Assembly (NCBI GenBank): GCA_029641185.1
Contig: JAPWGK010000005.1
Span: forward strand, 558,001-622,000
Direction of reading: 5' to 3'
Source of the DNA: Pseudofabraea citricarpa
Taxonomy: Eukaryota > Ascomycota > Leotiomycetes > Helotiales > Dermateaceae
Length of the DNA: 64,000 nt
Shown here: one piece after another, positions 59,616 to 64,000 of the stretch
How positions within the stretch are numbered: the first letter of the stretch is position 1
Layout: each line of letters opens with the position of its first letter
Position numbers and translations under genes: made by a program
The notes under the pieces: generated by a model
What the model was told of the DNA's origin: nothing
Database searches by the model: none
The model's input: only the letters and a program-made list of their open reading frames with translations

Positions 59616-60729
59616 GATTATCTGATTAATAAGATTCGACTTTATAAGCCTTTTAATTAATATACCCTAGGGTAAATTATCTTTCTTTTTATCTTCCTTA
59701 GAAATTAAGATTAATTTAGAAAAAACGCTTTTATTTACTTAGCTAATTCTAGTTATTCTAAAGCCTTAGTTTTAGAGAAAAGTTAATAACTTCTCTAAAA
59801 TAAAAAGGTTATCTAAGAATATATAATATTTAATAATTAGTAATAACTTTAATAAATAAACTATTACGACTTATATTTTATTCTTTTCTAGTTTCTTAGG
59901 AGTACGTATATTAATAAGGCTATTTTTCTTACCTTTTTTATATTAAACTTATTATAAAAAGTAGCTAAATTATATAACTACCTAGATCTTAAACTTTTTA
60001 GGAATAAGTTTTTTTAGGATCTTAGTAATCTCTTTCGTACGACTATAAAATCGGGTTATAGTTTTATTTATAATTATATTATAACTAGGAGATTATAAGG
60101 CTAGAGAAACCTATTAAATATACTTATTTAAAGGCTTAATTTATAATAAAAATCAGTTAATTAGTTTTTAAGTTATATAAAAGCTATAATTTCTTACTTT
60201 TTCTTATATAATATTTATATTTAAAAGAGTAACTCTAAACCAAATATAAATTTCCTAGAATCGTACGAGGCTTATATATTAAGTAATTAAGTAACTTAGT
60301 ATCGTATTACTTTTATACTAGTAGTTAGGTATCTTGTTTTTAGGATAAATACTTATATAAATTAGAATAATAAGATATATATATATCTCTTCGATTATTA
60401 TAGGAACCTATTAATAGATATATATTTTGCTTTTATAAGTAACTTATAAAAGTTTCCTCTTATACGTATTCGTATATTCTTAAATTCCTCTAATTATATT
60501 CTTAGTAAAGAAAAGAAGGAATATATAAAGAGAATTAGTTAGAAGCACGTACGAAGAGAGGTTTATATAATAGTTAAAATCGGGTAAATAAAATAATTTA
60601 AAGGTAATTCCTGCCTTATTTTTTGGGTTTTTATCAGGCTTTAATATGCCTTTATTAGTAGAGTCAAAAGTAATATCTTCTATTATATGGTTATAGATCA
60701 ATTATAATTAAAAGATACTATTCCCTAAC
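59616..60729 (-). mobile_element. piggyBac-like transposase, N-terminal part and second terminus
   Basis: Read on the minus strand, the frame gives FYSRTKEITKILKKLIPKKF, then KKGKKNSLINIRTPKKLEKN and KYYIFLDNLFISIKLLTFLR (59.7-60.05 kb), the GRSxxxxxxPxKPxxxGFK and YxVFxDNLFxS blocks of piggyBac-like transposases, with the catalytic-type Asp in FLDNLF retained. The region before it (60.05-60.4 kb) looks like the N-terminal domain. The outer end at 60717-60729 (TACTATTCCCTAA, reading in reverse as GTTAGGGAATAGTA) pairs with the left terminus at 38171. A TTAA duplication is not evident: TTAG and CTAA flank the ends. Confidence 0.75.
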
Positions 60730-61391
60730 AAAATTGTATATACGTTTCATTTCTGGATTTTGATGTTCCCGCACGGACGTCACGTGAAAAGTCACGTTTA
60801 CGTTGGTACCACTTGAGGGGATAATGTCGTGGCGGAGAACGATTCGGCGAGTTGAGCATTGAATAGCTTCACCGGCTAAAACCTGGTGTGCCGGTAGACG
60901 ACTCACCCTATGAGAACGTCTCAACCCATGGGGGAAGACTCGCCCGTAATAACCCAAATACGCAACGTTAGCTTTTGTTCGATAGGGCCAATTGCGTCGT
61001 TGTTAACCCCGTTGGCTGGCGTGCAATCAATATATTCATGCATTGTTGCTGTTCGATTTTGGGATACGTCGAGTAGAACTCCTTTGTACAACAACCATCC
61101 TGCAACATTGTCCGGAGAGCTATAATCATAATGGCCTTGCCCCTATTGCTTTGGACAGTTTCCGACTCCTGGTGAACTGCGTAGTTATCTAGAAGCTGAT
61201 AGAGTATAACCAATCTACTTAGCTCGAGATCTCGCGCTCACGTTCGGTAGTTACAAAAAGAATTCTTGCTAAGATCTAAAAGGTCCTCCTTTATCAGACT
61301 TATACTTCTTAGAGGGAAGTACGACTAAAAAGAAGTTCTCTTATATAAGCGTAAAACGTTTATATAGAAAATAATGATTAGTAAATATACT
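60730..61391. other. normal-composition intergenic DNA beyond the island
   Basis: Base composition returns to normal at about 60.73 kb. Overlapping frames on both strands at 60718-61213 show no motif. The part nearest 61391 would be the downstream flank of a kinase-like relic. Confidence 0.4.
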
Positions 61392-61745
61392 TCAGCGGAA
61401 AGCATCTTTAACAGCAGAAACGCTTTCTTCAACAAATATGTTTTCCCATTGCATTATCGTCGCAGCCCTGGTATAGAGTCCCACGACCATGAGCTTATAA
61501 GGTGTAGAGCCGAGAGCAAATAGGTCTGACAAGATTCTGTTTGGCTGATCATGATCTCTCGGCAGGAAATGGCTTGCAACCTCCACAACTAATGCCCCGT
61601 GCCCAGAGTATCCAGATGCTCCAAAGTCTGCGAGGGGAGTATTCATCCCCGAGTCCAGAAAGAACCGCTTAAGAGCAAGGTCTGAGCGGATACTGCCTTG
61701 CTTATGGGCGACCGCCATCGGAGGCAAGAAACAGTACAGATACAT
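61392..61745 (-). pseudogene. decayed protein-kinase-like fragment
   Basis: The minus-strand frame contains AHKQGSIRSDLALKRFFLD, a catalytic-loop relic where the HRD region reads IRSDL, then PLADFGASGYSGH with an intact DFG, VEVASHFLPRD and NRILSDLFALGSTPYKLMV, the helix-F region. It then jumps to WENIFVEESVSAVKDAFR, so part of the C-lobe is deleted. No N-lobe is found in frame upstream; a different frame at 61882-61643 overlaps. This is a truncated kinase-like gene, probably related to the intact kinase-like gene 370 bp away on the opposite strand. Confidence 0.6.
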
Positions 61746-62114
61746 TCCTGGTCTGTTGATATATAGCTCAAAGTTGTTTCGTGTGAATCAATATTAGAGA
61801 CCCGCGTGATCAAAAGTTTCGCCAATTTACACACGTCTCGTTTTTTTATATCTATTGTTGGATAACAGGAAAAGTAAATCAATTATGACTGGGACTGTGG
61901 TGGAAGATTGGTGGTACTTTGGAACTGCATACAGCTATCTAATAGGTCAGTTAAACCCACATCACGCGTTTCCAAAGTATCATGTGATGCCAGTGCTTCT
62001 TACTACTTTAAAGGACTTGCTGCGCTTCTCGTGAACTCCCAACTCTTCTTTCATCTTCCACTTCTCTCGTACACGCAATAGACAAAAAACTATCTTGTCT
62101 ATACAAACATCTCC

Positions 62115-62999
62115 ATGGCTCCAGAATTGATTAGGCACGGCAAGATTCAGATCCTTGGTCAAACTATCAACAGCGTTGTGTATGCGGTTGCAAGCGATAG
62201 TAAAACAGGGTGGGCAAAAGACAGTCCGTCAGTTCTGAAAGGTGGAACAGTTTGGTATGAAAGCAGAGAAGCGCTTGGGCCAGGAAAGGGCACCGAGGAG
62301 TCAGACAGGAAGGCGAGAAAGGAAGCCACCATCTACGAGGCCCTTGGTCACCACGACTGCATTCTTGAATACCAAGGTCTCGAAATAGCCACCGTCAATC
62401 GAAAAGAGATATCGTCCAAAGCCTGGGCAATACGCCTAGAGCGTGCTCCACATGGTGGCTTACGCGATTATATCTTGAAAAGCGCAGCAAACCTACCCAA
62501 AGAGCAGACTAGATTAGAGTTAGCAGTCCAATTTTCCAAAGGTGTTGCACACATCCACGACTGCAGTATCATATGGGGCGACCTTTCGACGCGGAACGCA
62601 CTGTTGTTCGATAAATTGCGTCTTAAGCTCTGTGACTTTGCCGACTCAGACCTAACGGCCAACTATCCTAGCGACTGGTATGGATGCGAGGATAGATACT
62701 GTCCGCCTGGTTCTGATAGGCCCCAATTTCACGATGTTGGCACTATACATCGCGAGATATTTGCTCTTGGCACTGCTATCTACGAGATTGTCGGATGGAA
62801 AGTACCATATGGTCCCCCGACTGAAGTGTCAGAAGACGAGGTCCTTATGGCCCTTGTTAACGGCATATGGCCCCAAATAACTAGCGACAACCCTGCTAAG
62901 ACTGTTATCCGCCGATGCTGGGAATACAAATATGAATCATCGCATCAGATTGTTGATGACTTGGAGAGCATTTCACTCGTGAGTTCTACAAAGGAATAA
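62115..62999 (+). CDS. atypical protein-kinase-like gene (WGD/DFA), 294 aa
   Basis: An intact single-exon gene with a good ATG. Kinase landmarks: SVLKGG with candidate Lys K42, helix-C-like EATIYEALGHHDCILEYQG, hinge IRLERAPHGGLRDYI, catalytic loop IIWGDLSTRNALL (W154-G155-D156 with N161) and the metal motif CDFADSD (D174-F-A176). A later IFALGTAIYEIVGWKVPYG matches helix F. HRD His and Arg are replaced, and the DFG Gly is Ala, but both catalytic Asp residues, the loop Asn and a candidate Lys remain. That pattern fits a divergent, possibly active kinase rather than a dead relic. It is about 1.4 kb from the RIP island and is not visibly mutated. Confidence 0.82.
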   Translation: MAPELIRHGKIQILGQTINSVVYAVASDSKTGWAKDSPSVLKGGTVWYESREALGPGKGTEESDRKARKEATIYEALGHHDCILEYQGLEIATVNRKEISSKAWAIRLERAPHGGLRDYILKSAANLPKEQTRLELAVQFSKGVAHIHDCSIIWGDLSTRNALLFDKLRLKLCDFADSDLTANYPSDWYGCEDRYCPPGSDRPQFHDVGTIHREIFALGTAIYEIVGWKVPYGPPTEVSEDEVLMALVNGIWPQITSDNPAKTVIRRCWEYKYESSHQIVDDLESISLVSSTKE

Positions 63000-63653
63000 C
63001 ATACATAGATATATCAACTAGTGACAAGAAGGGGAGAGCGGTGCGGGAAGCTATAAAGACCTCAATAGAGAGAGATAAGAATAATCTCAATGTCTCAAAA
63101 CAAGTGTATTTATAATTTCGACTGCTGTAACTCAAGGACTATTAATGCTCTACGGTAGTTATGCTGTAACTAAACGCCTTCCAAAACTACAAATAACTAT
63201 CCCTGAAGCTGATACAGCAGAACGAGCGCACTATATCAGATAAAGTGTACCGCGCAAGAAACAAATCGCAAAAGTTGAACTAGCAAATCCTACTTCCTCT
63301 AGCTAACAACGACTGAATGCTTGGTTGGTTATATTAGAATGCAGGTTGTATGGTGGGTCAGCGCTGTGCCCTCTCAAAATCACAAGTAGGACAACCGTTG
63401 ATACTGGTAGAACCAAACATCTGCATCTGACTAGGTTTAAGGTTCTCACATTCTGTTGTGCCAGCCTTCTCGTCTTCACATCTCTCATCGTAGGAATATT
63501 CTATTATAACCTTAGTTTAAGTCTTGCCCGGAAGGCAGTCCCTATATCTGAAGGTGATCTTGCTTTGGCTTAAGCTCTTCATATCCTCGTTTTGACTCAG
63601 CCTATTGCTAGATCACCAGATGCGGGTGACAACAGGCCATTGAACTAGGAGTG
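63000..63653. other. intergenic, no gene recognised
   Basis: A moderately AT-rich gap between two kinase-like loci. Frames at 63303-63573 on either strand show no motif. No repeat or RNA gene is apparent. Confidence 0.4.
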
Positions 63654-64000
63654 TTAACATCCGTATATCGTCATCAGAGCTTTGAATGAAGTGTCTTCCA
63701 GCAGCTGCGAGGCAGTGACGCGATGCTCCGGATTGTAACGAAATACTTTTGCAAAAATAGCTAGAGCGAGACTTTGTTCAGTTATGCTAATCTCGGGCCG
63801 AGTCTGGGCTAATTTGGCACCCAGAGTCCTTCCATCGTTATCTGGTCTGCAATGATCGTAAAATAAGTCTATATTTGGGATATCGGGAATGGTGCAACGT
63901 CCCTTCCAATGCGCAGGCAGTGGGCCGAGAGTTGAGCACCAACCGACCATAAGCCCCCTGCCCCCGCCTGGGAAGAAAGGCGTGATACCCATATAAAGCT
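63654..64000 (-). CDS. C-terminal exon of a protein-kinase-like gene, cut by the window edge
   Basis: The minus-strand frame contains LGPLPAHWKGR, then LGAKLAQTRPEISITEQSLA, then KVFRYNPEHRVTASQLLEDTSFKALM and a stop. GPLPxxWKG followed by a final R-x-TAxQLLxDxxF motif is the end of the C-lobe in CMGC/SRPK-like fungal kinase-related proteins. The rest of the kinase domain should lie beyond 64000. An ATG at 63992 is probably internal or intronic, not the true start. Whether the full gene is intact cannot be told here. Confidence 0.65.
   Translation of the reverse strand, partial: LYMGITPFFPGGGRGLMVGWCSTLGPLPAHWKGRCTIPDIPNIDLFYDHCRPDNDGRTLGAKLAQTRPEISITEQSLALAIFAKVFRYNPEHRVTASQLLEDTSFKALMTIYGC

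Larger units (their letters stand above)
38171..60729. repeat. RIP-saturated nested transposon island
   Basis: A 22.5 kb block of very high AT content with sharp edges. Its dinucleotide pattern is extreme: CA and its complement TG are almost absent over long stretches, while TA is abundant and CG persists. That is the outcome of repeat-induced point mutation (C to T at CpA on both strands) in Pezizomycotina. No open frame of 60 codons survives until the right edge. Three nested elements explain the layout: a piggyBac-like DNA transposon split into three pieces, a Ty3/Gypsy chromovirus at 38451-45607 and a larger Ty3/Gypsy-type element at 46131-59615. Confidence 0.9.

Noticed and set aside
38171..60729. 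The AT-rich block as a mitochondrial insertion or centromere
   Set aside because: Retrotransposon and transposase relics, LTRs with TSDs and CpA-specific depletion explain it. A centromeric role cannot be excluded from sequence alone but is not needed.
38171..60729. CRISPR-like or tandem-repeat array
   Set aside because: Repeats are low-complexity AT words without regular spacing, and CRISPR arrays are not expected in fungi.
1..64000. tRNA or rRNA genes
   Set aside because: No cloverleaf box A/B pair or rRNA core sequence was recognised by eye. A tRNAscan-SE run would be decisive.

Overview
The window looks like a chromosome segment of a filamentous ascomycete (Pezizomycotina). The genes carry short GT-AG introns of about 47-156 nt. 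The families are typical of moulds: a Zn2Cys6 regulator, a cytochrome P450, fungal aminoglycoside-phosphotransferase-like (APH) kinases, and PEX1 with its first exon split off. A 22 kb AT-rich block carries the mark of repeat-induced point mutation (RIP).

Layout. 1-6.2 kb: low-complexity, microsatellite-rich DNA with a short-chain dehydrogenase gene interrupted by an in-frame stop, and a weak Thr/Ser-rich gene relic. 6.2-14.2 kb: four genes in a row on the minus strand (Zn2Cys6 transcription factor, P450, CE1-type secreted esterase, alpha/beta hydrolase), a plausible small catabolic or secondary-metabolism group. 14.2-24 kb: sparse, with a small conserved hypothetical protein, an APH-like kinase, a NUDIX hydrolase, a protein-kinase-like gene and a short Cys-rich ORF. 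24.1-27.9 kb: PEX1, the peroxisomal AAA+ ATPase and the one clear housekeeping gene. 28.5-36.7 kb: decayed kinase-like genes, one conserved hypothetical gene, a MITE-like inverted-repeat element and a second APH-like gene. 37.4 kb: a small charged protein. 60.7-64 kb: three more kinase-like loci, the last cut by the window edge.

The most striking structure is at 38.17-60.73 kb. It can be read as a nest of three transposons. A piggyBac-like DNA transposon of about 1.9 kb lies on the minus strand. It was split by a 7.16 kb Ty3/Gypsy chromovirus (LTRs 182 bp, TSD TTATT) and by a 13.5 kb Ty3/Gypsy-type element (LTRs 291 bp, TSD GATTA). Removing either LTR element with one TSD copy rejoins the piggyBac-like transposase reading frame. 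The whole block is RIP-saturated: CA and TG dinucleotides are nearly gone, zinc-knuckle Cys/His codons have become Tyr codons, and Gln/Trp codons have become stops. No open reading frame longer than about 60 codons survives in it until its right edge.

Around this island at least seven protein-kinase-like and two APH-like loci crowd into about 47 kb. Several are visibly broken and several have altered catalytic motifs. All functional calls come from motifs read by eye; no database search was possible.
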